Assembly: GCF_001665605.1 (NCBI RefSeq)
Contig: NZ_LZSV01000002.1
Coordinates: 62,001-126,000 of the forward strand
Reading direction: 5' to 3'
DNA from: Mycobacterium sp. 852014-50255_SCH5639931
GTDB taxonomy: Bacteria; Actinomycetota; Actinomycetes; Mycobacteriales; Mycobacteriaceae
Length of the DNA stretch: 64,000 nt
Shown here piece after piece: positions 9,389-18,026 of this stretch. A model generated the notes under the pieces. The model was not told the origin of the DNA, did no database searches, and worked only from the letters and a program-made list of their open reading frames with translations. Numbering within the stretch: position 1 is the first letter of the stretch; each line of letters begins with the position of its first letter. Made by a program: the position numbers and the translations under genes.

Positions 9389-9982
9389 TCAGGCCTCGAT
9401 CTTCCGCAATGTGGGCACGTCCGGCCGTAAGTACCCGATCAAGCACAGGCAAATCAAAGCCATCCCGAGCAACGGCAACCAAAGTGCGACCACCCCCGCC
9501 GTTGTGAAGATGCCCATCGTGATGAATGACCGCATCCGCAACAACCGGCGCATCCGGTCCGTGAGGTCTTCGTGGGCCGGCCGGTCGACCACTTCCCGGC
9601 ACAGCGCGAGATAGGTGACGTTGACGAGGACGAACACGAACGCGTACAAGGCCACGGGCTCAGCGGCCAGTCTGCTGTCGGCGATCCACTCGGTGGTGAT
9701 CGGTATGAGCGACACCGAAAACAAGTGCGCGAAATTCGACCACACCAGCCGCGGCGTCGCTAGCTCCGCGTAGCTGAACAAGTGATGATGGTTGACCCAC
9801 ACGATCGCGATGAACAGGTAGCTGACTACATAGCTCAGGCCGGTGGGCCACAGCGGCAGCAGGCCACTGAAGCTGTGCGCGGTCGGCAGTTTGAGCTCCA
9901 GCACCAGGATCGTGATGATGACGGCGAACACACCGTCCGAAAATGCTTCCACCCGGCCCGGGCTGGTTTTCCTCGCGACCAC
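9389..9982 (-). CDS. TMEM175-type potassium channel-like membrane protein (DUF1211)
   Basis: A 197-residue polytopic membrane protein. Its first transmembrane segment carries the family signature R-V-E-A-F-S-D-G-V-F at residues 10-19, and five further hydrophobic helices follow (about 40-60, 70-88, 100-118, 155-175 and 178-192). Bacterial members form tetrameric potassium-conducting channels without the classic selectivity filter. It is the first gene of a pair with the HAD protein downstream. The physiological role here is unknown. Confidence 0.8.
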   Translation of the reverse strand: MVARKTSPGRVEAFSDGVFAVIITILVLELKLPTAHSFSGLLPLWPTGLSYVVSYLFIAIVWVNHHHLFSYAELATPRLVWSNFAHLFSVSLIPITTEWIADSRLAAEPVALYAFVFVLVNVTYLALCREVVDRPAHEDLTDRMRRLLRMRSFITMGIFTTAGVVALWLPLLGMALICLCLIGYLRPDVPTLRKIEA

Positions 9983-10044
9983 GACGCCTCCTCAGACCGG
10001 AAGGGGCGAGAGTCCGATAGGCCCCGGTGCTGAAACGGCGTAGC

Positions 10045-11091
10045 TCACCGCATCACCACGACCATCTTGCCGCCCGCTTCCCCCGCTTCCATCACCCGGT
10101 GCGCCTCACGTATCTCCTCGAAGGAGAAGACGCGAGATGGCTTGGCCTCCAGAGCGCCCTCGGCGACCTGCTGCGCGATGTCTTGCAGAGGGACGTCCGA
10201 CAGCGGGAATCCCGGAGTTCCAAAGACGAAGCTGCCGAAGAAGTTCCAGTTGACGCCGCTTGCCATGCGCAGCAGTGGATTGAAATCCCCGATCGGGTCG
10301 AGTCCGCCCAGCCAGCCCGCCAAGCAGGCCGTTCCGCCGCGGCGCAGCATGTCGAGGGAGTCCAGGATGGTGCTGTTGCCGACCAGGTCCAGAACCGCGT
10401 CTACCCGCTTGGCCTCGGGGAGGCGGTCGGACAGGTCGCCCCGTTCCAATTCGACGCGCGACGCGCCCAGCTCCTCCAGCATGGGAAACCGGCCGCGATT
10501 CCGCGCGGTGGAGATGACGCGCGCACCGGCGGCGACGGCCATCTTCAGTGCGGCCTGGCCCAACGACGATGTCGCGCCGCGCAACACCAGCGTCTGGCCG
10601 GCTTTCAGGTTGAGGTTGCGGAAGAGGCATGTCCAAGCGACCGCGTAGGTTTCGGGCAGCGCGGCCAAATCCGACCATGGCAGCTCGGATTCGATGAGGG
10701 CGACGTTCGCCGCGCGTACGCGGGTGTACTGCGCGTAGCTGCCGTTGATGGTTCGGCCCAGACCACCCATCAGCGCCGCCACCTTGGCGCCCACGGCAAA
10801 TTCGCCGCCCGGGCATGTGTCGACGACACCGACGCATTCGATTCCGCTGACTTCCGCGGCTTCGGCCCATTCCCCGCGCCGCATGTGCATCTCGGCGTGA
10901 TTGATGCCGAATGCCTTGACTTCGATCACCACTTCGCCGTCCTTGGGCAGCGGCTTCGGAATGTCGGCGTAGACCAGCCTGTCCGGGGCGCCGAACCCGT
11001 CAAGGATGATCGCGCGCATCGTTTCCCCGCCGGGCTGCTCGCGCACCATCGCGGGGGCGGTCGGCAGCTGGGGTGCATCGGTGGTGGACAC
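10045..11091 (-). CDS. zinc-type alcohol dehydrogenase / quinone oxidoreductase (MDR) family protein
   Basis: A 348-residue medium-chain reductase. The catalytic half includes VIEVKAFGINHAEMHMRRG and the NADP-binding half includes LVLRGATSSLGQAALKMA. No structural-zinc cysteine cluster is seen, so it resembles quinone oxidoreductase-type members. GTG at 11091 is chosen because GGGAGGAG precedes it with six bases of spacing; ATG at 11019 is the alternative, at the start of the conserved domain. Two copies of the TGGG-N8-CCCA repeat lie 80-120 bases upstream, which places it in the regulon of the adjacent TetR pair (inference). Confidence 0.8.
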   Translation of the reverse strand: MSTTDAPQLPTAPAMVREQPGGETMRAIILDGFGAPDRLVYADIPKPLPKDGEVVIEVKAFGINHAEMHMRRGEWAEAAEVSGIECVGVVDTCPGGEFAVGAKVAALMGGLGRTINGSYAQYTRVRAANVALIESELPWSDLAALPETYAVAWTCLFRNLNLKAGQTLVLRGATSSLGQAALKMAVAAGARVISTARNRGRFPMLEELGASRVELERGDLSDRLPEAKRVDAVLDLVGNSTILDSLDMLRRGGTACLAGWLGGLDPIGDFNPLLRMASGVNWNFFGSFVFGTPGFPLSDVPLQDIAQQVAEGALEAKPSRVFSFEEIREAHRVMEAGEAGGKMVVVMR

Positions 11092-11168
11092 GTGCCGCTC
11101 CTCCCAAATTCCCGGCCGCCCCAACGAATCCGGAGGTGCGAAACCGCGGTTAGGGCTCCCGCACATAA

Positions 11169-11184
11169 TGGGCCAGCTGACCCA
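11169..11184. promoter_or_regulatory. TetR-type operator copy 1
   Basis: TGGG-CCAGCTGA-CCCA. With the central CAGCTG it is a 16-bp palindrome with a single mismatched pair. Lies upstream of the MDR gene; one of four copies in this cluster. Confidence 0.6.
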
Positions 11185-11190
11185 ATTATT

Positions 11191-11208
11191 ATGGGCTATG
11201 CATCCCAT
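11191..11208. promoter_or_regulatory. TetR-type operator copy 2
   Basis: ATGGG-CTATGCAT-CCCAT, perfect 5-bp arms around eight bases. Its centre is 23 bp from that of copy 1, so two dimers could bind side by side on the MDR promoter. Confidence 0.6.
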
Positions 11209-11236
11209 TCTGTCCAGGGGGTTGTCTCGATTCGGC

Positions 11237-11869
11237 TCAGCGCTTGCGCGAGGGTGTCGCGAACGAGCGGACGTAGTCGACGGCGGCGTTGACGGCGGTC
11301 CGCAGCGGTTCCGGATCCCCGGTGGCATACGTCAACAGCGCACCGCCCTGATGCGCGACGACCAGCGACACCGCCAGGTGGCGGGGGTCCGCGCCGGCGC
11401 GCAGGTCGCCGCGTCGGCGCATCGCCGTCAGGCCGGCCTGAAACAGGTCGATCCACTGGTCATAGCCGGCGGAGAGGTCGTCGTGTATCTGGTCGTCGGC
11501 GTCGATCAGCTCACCCGCCAACGAGCCGTAGACGCAACCGCCGACGCGGTACACGGCGTCTATGTCGGCGACGCAGGCGTCGGCCCAAGCCTGCAGGGCG
11601 TCGACGCTGTCCAGGGCGCCCAGCGGTGGCTGGGTGTGAAATGCCCGCACGTCTCCGCGGCGGGTGGCAACGACCTGGCGGGTCAGATCGCGTTTGTCCC
11701 GGAAATAGTGCGCGATCTGAGAGCCGCCCACCCCCGCCGCGCGCCGTACCTGCTCGATGCTGGTGTTGGCGACGCCCCGCTCGAACATCAGACGGGCGGC
11801 TACGTCAACGATGCGCGCGCGAGTCGCCAGTCCCTTGCTGGTGAATCGCGCCGGGCTGTCGTCGCTCAC
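11237..11869 (-). CDS. TetR-family regulator, first of a tandem pair
   Basis: A 210-residue regulator. The helix-turn-helix lies at residues about 25-60, with IEQVRRAAGVGGSQIAHYF as turn and recognition helix; the C-terminal ligand domain has the Cys-containing VGGCVYGSLAGEL. GTG at 11869 overlaps the stop of the upstream TetR gene (GTGA at 11866-11869), so the two are translationally coupled. Its recognition helix is nearly identical to that of the partner, which suggests they bind the same TGGG-N8-CCCA sites or form heterodimers (inference). Confidence 0.85.
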   Translation of the reverse strand: MSDDSPARFTSKGLATRARIVDVAARLMFERGVANTSIEQVRRAAGVGGSQIAHYFRDKRDLTRQVVATRRGDVRAFHTQPPLGALDSVDALQAWADACVADIDAVYRVGGCVYGSLAGELIDADDQIHDDLSAGYDQWIDLFQAGLTAMRRRGDLRAGADPRHLAVSLVVAHQGGALLTYATGDPEPLRTAVNAAVDYVRSFATPSRKR

Positions 11870-12555
11870 GTGACGGTCCTTCGGCGGCCCCGTGGACGCC
11901 GCGCAGGCCGGGCAACCCGCTCGCCGGGGTCGGTGGCGAAGCTGCGTAAGTAATTGATCGCGAAGCGAACCGCATCCGCGTGCGGCCACGCCGCCCGGTA
12001 GGTGAAGGCCAAGGTACCTCCGCCCTGATGGGCGGCGACGATGACCATCGCCAATCGTCGAGCGTCGGCGTCGGCGACCAAGGCGCCACCGTCCTTCATC
12101 CGCTGGATCGCTGCCTGGAGCAACTCGACCCACTGCCAATAGCCGGCCGCCAGCGTTTCGCGCGTCGCGTCGTCGGACTTCGCCAGTTGGGCGGCAAGCG
12201 CGTGGTAGGTGGGTGTGCCGAAATATCCGATGCGCCTGAGGTATTGCATGTTGAGGTCGATCCACCGCTCGAAGTCTTCGAAGGAATCCAGGCACCCCAG
12301 CTTGGGCTGCCGGTGGAAGTCGAGCACCACCCCGATCTGACGCCTGAGGACCGCGCGAATCAGTGCGCTCTTGTCGGCGAAATAGTGGGCGAGCTGCGAA
12401 CCGCTGACCGATGCCGCCTTGCGGACGTTTTCCATGTTCGCCGCGGACAGGCCCTCGGTGACGATCAGCTGGGCGGCCGCTTCCACGATGCGGTCACGGG
12501 TGGCGCGCCCCTTGGCGGTCAACCGTTGTTCGTCTTGAACATCGGAATGGGCCAT
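11866..12555 (-). CDS. TetR-family regulator, second of a tandem pair
   Basis: A 229-residue regulator, paralogous to its downstream neighbour over the whole length. The DNA-binding part includes ENVRKAASVSGSQLAHYFADK; the ligand domain includes YHALAAQLAKSDD and the AHQGG segment shared by both copies. It ends with a basic Arg-rich tail. It leads the two-gene regulator operon, and one TGGG-N8-CCCA site (12588-12605) lies about 35 bases upstream of the start, so the pair is probably autoregulated. Confidence 0.85.
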   Translation of the reverse strand: MAHSDVQDEQRLTAKGRATRDRIVEAAAQLIVTEGLSAANMENVRKAASVSGSQLAHYFADKSALIRAVLRRQIGVVLDFHRQPKLGCLDSFEDFERWIDLNMQYLRRIGYFGTPTYHALAAQLAKSDDATRETLAAGYWQWVELLQAAIQRMKDGGALVADADARRLAMVIVAAHQGGGTLAFTYRAAWPHADAVRFAINYLRSFATDPGERVARPARRPRGRRRTVT

Positions 12556-12587
12556 CGCGTCAGGCTAACCCGCGAGGCTCGGGAACT

Positions 12588-12605
12588 ATGGGATATCCAA
12601 CCCAT
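12588..12605. promoter_or_regulatory. TetR-type operator copy 3
   Basis: ATGGG-ATATCCAA-CCCAT, perfect 5-bp arms around eight bases, in the promoter of the tandem TetR genes. Confidence 0.6.
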
Positions 12606-12620
12606 TGATCCCGGAACCGG

Positions 12621-13493
12621 TCAGGCGGTCATGTCAACCTTGGTTAGGAAGCCGCGGATCAGCGTGGCGACGTCGTCCAGTGCGGACTCCAGCAGGAAGT
12701 GGCCGCCCTCGAGCAGGCGGATCTCGGCATCCGGCAGGTCGTCGGCGAACGCCTCGGCGCCGGCCGGACCGAAGATCTCGTCGCCGCGACCCCACACCGC
12801 CAGCAGCGGCACCTGGCTGGCGCGAAAGTATTCGTGCAGGCGTGGATAGAGCGGCGCATTAGTGGCATAGTCTCGCAACAGTTTCAGCTGCACCAGGTCG
12901 TTGCCCGGCCGCGATATGAGCGCGTAGTCGTGATGCCACGATTCCGGGTCGACGAGGGTCTCGTCGGGAACGCCGGTGACGTACTGCCATCGCGTGGCGT
13001 CCAGCGTAAGGAACTGCCGTACCGCGGCCTCCGTCTCATGCGTTTGTTCGCGTTGGTAGGCCCGGACGATCTTCCAGAAGCTGTCGACGAATCCCGCGTC
13101 GTAGCCGTTGCCGTTCTGGGTGATGATCGCGGTGATCGCCGACGGGTCGCGCAGCGCCAGCCGCCAACCGATCGGTGCGCCGTAATCCTGGACGTATATG
13201 GCATGTCTGTTGATGCCGAGCGCGCTCAGCAACCCGGCAGTGAGGTCGGTCAGCGCGTCGAAGGTGTAGTCGAACTGCTGCACGGACGGCGCGTCGGATA
13301 GCCCGAAGCCCAGGTGATCCGGCGCGATGACGTGGAAATCGTCGGCGAGTGCCGGAAGCAGATGCCGGAACATGTAGGAGCTGGTCGGAAACCCGTGCAA
13401 CAGCACCAGCGCGGGAGCGTTCGGGTCGCCCGCTTCGCGGAAGAAGAGCCGGTGGCCGTCGACGGTGGCGTATCGATGATGCACAGCCGCCAT
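12621..13493 (-). CDS. alpha/beta hydrolase, haloalkane dehalogenase / epoxide hydrolase type
   Basis: A 290-residue alpha/beta hydrolase. The oxyanion motif LHGFPTSS is at residues 32-39, the nucleophile is Asp103 in VQDYGAP instead of the usual Ser, the acid is probably the Asp of GRGDEIFG, and the base is His in EGGHFLLE. An Asp nucleophile in this context points to epoxide hydrolase or haloalkane dehalogenase chemistry. Divergent from the MOSC-reductase gene with one TGGG-N8-CCCA site between them, so it is a likely member of the same regulon. Confidence 0.85.
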   Translation of the reverse strand: MAAVHHRYATVDGHRLFFREAGDPNAPALVLLHGFPTSSYMFRHLLPALADDFHVIAPDHLGFGLSDAPSVQQFDYTFDALTDLTAGLLSALGINRHAIYVQDYGAPIGWRLALRDPSAITAIITQNGNGYDAGFVDSFWKIVRAYQREQTHETEAAVRQFLTLDATRWQYVTGVPDETLVDPESWHHDYALISRPGNDLVQLKLLRDYATNAPLYPRLHEYFRASQVPLLAVWGRGDEIFGPAGAEAFADDLPDAEIRLLEGGHFLLESALDDVATLIRGFLTKVDMTA

Positions 13494-13570
13494 GACATGT
13501 CCTCCTCAGTTTCGCCCCTCGAACACCACGCGCTGGGCGGACGGGCACGGAATCCACCGGAGCGGCATTT

Positions 13571-13586
13571 TGGGTTGTACGACCCA
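13571..13586. promoter_or_regulatory. TetR-type operator copy 4
   Basis: TGGG-TTGTACGA-CCCA with a central GTAC, in the divergent promoter between the hydrolase and the MOSC-reductase fusion. Confidence 0.55.
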
Positions 13587-13696
13587 GTATGCACCAGAGC
13601 GGGCACGGCGCAACAGTCCCGCCTCCTGTTGCCCTCCGGCGCGGAGCGGCATATTCTGGGCCGGCCGTCCCACTGGCGAAGCCCGGAGGTGACATC

Positions 13697-15391
13697 GTGG
13701 GCAAGCTGATTTCGGTGAACGTCGGCATGCCCAAGAACGTTCAGTGGCATGACAAGACCGTCTACACCGGGATCTGGAAAACACCGGTCGAGGGGCCGGT
13801 CATGGTGCGCCGCCTGAACATCGACGGCGACGCCCAGGGCGATCTCGGCGGCCATGGCGGTGAGCAGCGCGCCGTAATGGTCTACCAGACCGAGTCATAC
13901 GACTTCTGGAAGAGCTACCTGGGTCGCGACGACCTCGCGCCCGGCCACTTCGGGGAGAACTTCACGATCACCGGGCTGCCCGACAACGATGTGTGCATCG
14001 GTGACCGCTACCGGATCGGTGGGGCCGAGTTCGAGGTGACCCAGCCCCGGGTCACCTGCTTCCGCGTTGGTCTGCGCCTGAACGAACCCAGAATGCCGAA
14101 CTTGCTTGTCGCCCAACGGCGCCCGGGCTTCTATTTCCGGGTGATCACCGAGGGAGAGGTCCGCGCCGGTGATGACATCGTGCGTACCCACCGTGGTAGA
14201 CACGAGCTCAGCGTCGCCGACGTCGATGCGCTCCTTTATCTGCCGAACCGCGACCTCGACCGACTTCACAAGGTCGTCGACATCCCCCCGCTCAGCCCGG
14301 GCTGGCGGCAGTCGTTCCGCGACATGCTGGCAGCGCAGCAGGAATCCACAGCCCAAGCGCAGCCGGCGTGGGAGGGCTTTCGTCCCTTGCGTGTCAGCGA
14401 AATACGCCGGGAAAGCTCACAGGTGATGTCCCTTTGGCTGGAGGCCGACGACCATGCGAGTCTCCCACCGCCGCTCCCCGGGCAATACCTGACGGTGCGA
14501 ATCCCCGGCGCGGGCGCACCAGTGCCGCTGCGCAGTTACTCCCTTTCGGGCGACCCCGGCGCCGGGTACTACCGCATCAGCGTCAAACGTGAAGAGCAAG
14601 GTCTGGTGAGCCGATGGTTGCACGAGCACGTCGAAGCGGGCTCGGTCGTCGAGGCCGCCGCCCCACGAGGCGAATTTCACCTCACCGAGGGTGACGGCCC
14701 AGTGTTGCTGCTTTCGGCGGGAATCGGCATCACCCCGGTCTTGGCGATGTTGCATGCGCTCGCGGCGGTCCGCAGCCCCCGCGAGATCTGGTGGCTGCAC
14801 ACCGCCCGCAGTCCTCAAACACAAGCGTTCGCAGCCGAAGTCGCCAGCTTGATCGAGTCGTTGCCGCGCGCGCGGCAGTCGGTGTTCTATACGCACACAC
14901 AGGGGCGGTTGGGCCGGTCGGCGCTCGCGGCGCTGGGTATCCCAGCTAACGCCACTGCGTACCTCTGCGGCCCAAACCAATTCATGAGCGACATGCGCGA
15001 CGCACTCACCGCGGAGGGCCTGGCCTCCGAGCGGATCCACAGCGAGCTATTCGGCGCCCTGCCGTCGATCAATCCGGGCATCGTCGATGGCGCCCCTCGT
15101 ACGCCACCGCACCCGCCGGCGGGACTTGCGGGAACGGGCCCGTCGATCACCTTCGCGCGCAGCGGCCTAACGGTTAACTGGTCATCCCGATTCGGAAGCA
15201 TCCTCGAGCTGGCCGAAGCTTGCGACGTGGCCACCCGGTTCTCCTGCCGGAGCGGCGTGTGTCATGTGTGCGTCACCGGCGTTGTCGCCGGCAGGGCCAG
15301 TTACGTGCAGCCGCCGCTGGAGCCCCCCGAGCAGGGGACCGTACTCATCTGCTCGGCGGCCCCGGAGAGCGAGCTGGTGCTCGACCTGTAA
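13697..15391 (+). CDS. MOSC domain - ferredoxin reductase - 2Fe-2S ferredoxin fusion protein
   Basis: A 564-residue three-part protein. Residues 1-220 form a MOSC domain like YiiM, with the conserved Cys121 in RVTCFRVG. Residues about 240-475 form a flavin reductase module with LRSYSLSG for flavin and AGIGITPVLAML for NAD(P). The C-terminal ferredoxin binds 2Fe-2S through Cys517, Cys522, Cys525 and Cys552. GTG at 13697 has GGAGGTGAC just upstream. This is a self-contained electron chain from NAD(P)H to a MOSC centre, which in relatives reduces N-hydroxylated substrates or handles molybdenum cofactor sulfur. The substrate here is unknown. Confidence 0.85.
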   Translation: MGKLISVNVGMPKNVQWHDKTVYTGIWKTPVEGPVMVRRLNIDGDAQGDLGGHGGEQRAVMVYQTESYDFWKSYLGRDDLAPGHFGENFTITGLPDNDVCIGDRYRIGGAEFEVTQPRVTCFRVGLRLNEPRMPNLLVAQRRPGFYFRVITEGEVRAGDDIVRTHRGRHELSVADVDALLYLPNRDLDRLHKVVDIPPLSPGWRQSFRDMLAAQQESTAQAQPAWEGFRPLRVSEIRRESSQVMSLWLEADDHASLPPPLPGQYLTVRIPGAGAPVPLRSYSLSGDPGAGYYRISVKREEQGLVSRWLHEHVEAGSVVEAAAPRGEFHLTEGDGPVLLLSAGIGITPVLAMLHALAAVRSPREIWWLHTARSPQTQAFAAEVASLIESLPRARQSVFYTHTQGRLGRSALAALGIPANATAYLCGPNQFMSDMRDALTAEGLASERIHSELFGALPSINPGIVDGAPRTPPHPPAGLAGTGPSITFARSGLTVNWSSRFGSILELAEACDVATRFSCRSGVCHVCVTGVVAGRASYVQPPLEPPEQGTVLICSAAPESELVLDL

Positions 15392-15405
15392 CGAAAACCG
15401 TTGCG

Positions 15406-16146
15406 TCAGGCGGTGATCGCGCGTTGACCGCCGCTCACGGGCACCACAGCGCCGTTGACATAACTGGCGTCGGGAGAGGTGAGGAAGATGACCGCGCTGG
15501 CGATTTCACTCGGCTCGGCGGGCCGGCCGATCGCGGTGTTGGCCGCCACCGCGTCCAACACGCCCGGTAGGACCGCCACACCGGGAGTGTCGGTTGGCCC
15601 CGGCGCGATCGCGTTCACCCGCACCCCCGACCGGCCGAACTCGTCCGCCCAGACGCGCGTTAGCAGCTCCAGGCCGGCTTTGGTGGCGCCATAGATGCCC
15701 GCGCCGCTCGCCGGCACCGACGCCGCGACGGTGCTCACGTTGACCACCGCGCCACCGCCGCGCTCAATCATTCCCGGCACCAACTGCTGGACCAAAATGT
15801 AAGGGGCGCGCAGGTTGACATCCACGTGCTGTTCGAACGTCGCATCGTCGGTGTCCACGGTGGCGCCGAATTGGTAGACGCCGGCATTATTGACCAATAT
15901 GTCCACCGGCCCCGCCTCATCGGCCAACCGGCGGACGTCTTCGCCGTCATTGAGGTCCGCCGCGACGAAACGCGCCCTACCGCCGGCATTTTCAATCTCG
16001 CGCACGGTCTTCGCGCCGCGTTCGGCGTCGCGGCCGTGTACCACAACCTCGACCCCGCGTTCCGCGAGTTGTAGCGCGATTTCCTTGCCGATACCGGACG
16101 TGGCCCCGGTCACCAGCGCAGTGGAGCCGGCCATCGGTGCTGCCAT
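15406..16146 (-). CDS. short-chain dehydrogenase/reductase (SDR)
   Basis: A 246-residue classical SDR. It has the cofactor motif TGATSGIG near residue 14, NNAGVYQ near 87, the catalytic Ser in NVSTVAAS and the YGATK active site near 150. A basic residue at the end of the second strand (HGRD) suggests NADP. AGGAGG six bases before the ATG at 16146 supports this start. It converges with the MOSC-reductase gene and lies upstream of nothing on its own strand, so it is probably monocistronic. The substrate is unknown. Confidence 0.85.
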   Translation of the reverse strand: MAAPMAGSTALVTGATSGIGKEIALQLAERGVEVVVHGRDAERGAKTVREIENAGGRARFVAADLNDGEDVRRLADEAGPVDILVNNAGVYQFGATVDTDDATFEQHVDVNLRAPYILVQQLVPGMIERGGGAVVNVSTVAASVPASGAGIYGATKAGLELLTRVWADEFGRSGVRVNAIAPGPTDTPGVAVLPGVLDAVAANTAIGRPAEPSEIASAVIFLTSPDASYVNGAVVPVSGGQRAITA

Positions 16147-16209
16147 CGGATCCTCCTGGTGAGAAGTTCACTTGCCTCACCGACAGCAGCCGCTCCCCGG
16201 CTTTTATTC

Positions 16210-17007
16210 CTAGGAGCCCAGCGGGACCGCCGCCTCGGCGGTGTAGCACAGGAATGTCAGCGTCTCCTGCAGATACAGCTGCACGGTGTCCGCATCATGG
16301 CTCGTGTAGCCGATCGACACGTCGGTCCCGAGCTGCAGATCGAAGTCACCGCCGCGGGTGGTCAGCACGAAAGCACCGTCGATGGCCGGCGCCCAGATGA
16401 TGTCTCCCGGAACCAGCCGGTCGATGTGCTCGAGGATCGGATATCCGTGTTCGGTGGTCTCGCTGACCTTCGTATAGACGTCGGCGGACAACAACACCGA
16501 GTAGGGGCCGTCGACCCCGGCCAGCCGCAATTCGGAGATCGCCTGCGTGATGACATCCGGAATTTCGCGAGGATCGGCCGGCAAGGTCAGCGGCTTGTTC
16601 GAGCTGGCGGAGCGGATGCCCTCGATCGATGCGGCGGCGTAGCCCTCGAAGATTGCCCGGTCTTCCACGAACGCCAACTTCTTGGCGGCCTCCTTGACCG
16701 GGTCCCAGTCGGAGTCCTGCGCACCACGCTCGACATTGTCGATCTCGTAACGTGAGAGGGTGAACGGAACCCTCAGCCGGACAAGGGGTTTGCTCGCCCG
16801 CAGGTGAGCCTCCACGCCGTCGGACGGTGCCGCCACGTCGATCAAGCGGCCGGTGCTGACCGCCGCGGTGACCGGACCACCGGGTCCGCTGACGTCGACG
16901 ACCCGGCGCCCGGCGACATGGCGTTTGAATGTCCGGGTCGCCTCCGTTTCGATTTCGTCCCAAGCGGCTTCGGTGACCGGTGCCAGGTCGCGGTAGAGGT
17001 TGTTCAT
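16210..17007 (-). CDS. encapsulin shell protein (Cfp29)
   Basis: A 265-residue HK97-fold protein that assembles into a hollow protein compartment; the M. tuberculosis homologue is the antigen Cfp29 (Rv0798c). The sequence begins with MNNLYRDLAPVTEAAWDEI and includes the typical DSDWDPVKEAAKKLAF, AIFEGY and GPYSVLLSADVYTK segments. It overlaps the upstream DyP peroxidase gene by four bases (ATGA at 17004-17007), so shell and cargo are made together. The length is normal for a family 1 encapsulin. Confidence 0.95.
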   Translation of the reverse strand: MNNLYRDLAPVTEAAWDEIETEATRTFKRHVAGRRVVDVSGPGGPVTAAVSTGRLIDVAAPSDGVEAHLRASKPLVRLRVPFTLSRYEIDNVERGAQDSDWDPVKEAAKKLAFVEDRAIFEGYAAASIEGIRSASSNKPLTLPADPREIPDVITQAISELRLAGVDGPYSVLLSADVYTKVSETTEHGYPILEHIDRLVPGDIIWAPAIDGAFVLTTRGGDFDLQLGTDVSIGYTSHDADTVQLYLQETLTFLCYTAEAAVPLGS

Positions 17008-18014
17008 GAAGGGGTTCCTTTCAGGCTTCCGATCGAAAGTGAGCCGTCTTGTGCAACAGACGTTTCCGCCACCGGCGCTGCGGGCAGTGGCGGTGGATCA
17101 TCGAGAAAGTCCACAGTGGGGGAGAAGAACAAGCCACCGGTGACCGCCGTGGAGAACTCGAGGATGTGGTCGGTGTTTCCGGGTGGATCCCCGAGAAACA
17201 TGTTGCGCAGCATCTGTTCGGTGACCCGCGGCGCGCGGGAATAGCCGATGAAGTAGGTGCCGTACTCGCCCTTGCCGAGTTCGCCGAACGGCATGTTGTG
17301 CCGCACGATCTTCAGCTCGGTGCCGTCGTCGTCAGTGATGACGTTGAGAGCGATGTGGGCGTTGGCCGGCTTTTGGTCGTCGTCGAGTTCGAGGTTCTCC
17401 AGTTTGGTCCGGCCGATCACCAACTCCTGCTCGCTGACCGACAGCGCGTTCCACGATGACATTTCGTGCAGATACTTCTGCACGTGTACGTAGCACGAGC
17501 CCTCGAATTCGGGATCCTCGGCGCCGATGGCGGTGGCGCTGACGGCCAACGGGCCATCGGGGTTTTCGGTGCCGTCGACGAAGCCCAACAGGTCGCGGTT
17601 GTCGAAGTAGCGGAATCCGTGTACCTCGTCGACGACGGTGACGGCACCGGCCATTGACCTCAGGATGCGGTCGGCCAATTCGAAACACACGTCCAAGCTC
17701 TCGGCCCGGATGTGGAACAGCAGATCCCCGGGCGTGGCCGGGGCGGTGTGCCGCGGGCCTTCCAGTTCGACGAACGGGTGCAACTCGGCGGGACGCGGAC
17801 CAGAGAACAAGCGATCCCAGGCTCGCGAGCCGATGGAGGCGATGGCGGACAACCGTTTCGGCGGCTCGCGGAAGCCGATCGCGCGCACCAGGCCGGAAAT
17901 CTCGGGCAGCGCGTCGTGCACCGTCGCTTCTCCGCCGTCGTCGATGGTCACTACCAGGAAGACAGCCGCAGGCGTCAATGGCTCGAGGATCGGCTGTGGC
18001 TGGACGGGAGGCAC
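17004..18014 (-). CDS. dye-decolorizing peroxidase, encapsulin cargo
   Basis: A 336-residue heme peroxidase of the DyP family. The GFVDGTEN motif near residue 145 carries the catalytic Asp, and the proximal heme His lies in the second half. The C-terminus carries a separate tail after a Pro-rich linker, ending with SLSIGSLKGTPS, which matches the encapsulin cargo-loading peptide pattern. GTG at 18014 gives the length I recall for Rv0799c. The frame extends upstream only through the tandem repeat. It is probably packaged in the shell encoded directly downstream and acts against oxidative stress (family knowledge). Confidence 0.92.
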   Translation of the reverse strand: MPPVQPQPILEPLTPAAVFLVVTIDDGGEATVHDALPEISGLVRAIGFREPPKRLSAIASIGSRAWDRLFSGPRPAELHPFVELEGPRHTAPATPGDLLFHIRAESLDVCFELADRILRSMAGAVTVVDEVHGFRYFDNRDLLGFVDGTENPDGPLAVSATAIGAEDPEFEGSCYVHVQKYLHEMSSWNALSVSEQELVIGRTKLENLELDDDQKPANAHIALNVITDDDGTELKIVRHNMPFGELGKGEYGTYFIGYSRAPRVTEQMLRNMFLGDPPGNTDHILEFSTAVTGGLFFSPTVDFLDDPPPLPAAPVAETSVAQDGSLSIGSLKGTPS

Positions 18015-18026
18015 TCTGCTGACCCT

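Noticed and set aside
10027..11292. Long plus-strand open frame of 421 codons
   Set aside because: Antisense shadow of the MDR reductase gene, with the Arg/Gly/Gln-rich composition typical of high-GC shadow frames and no recognisable domain.
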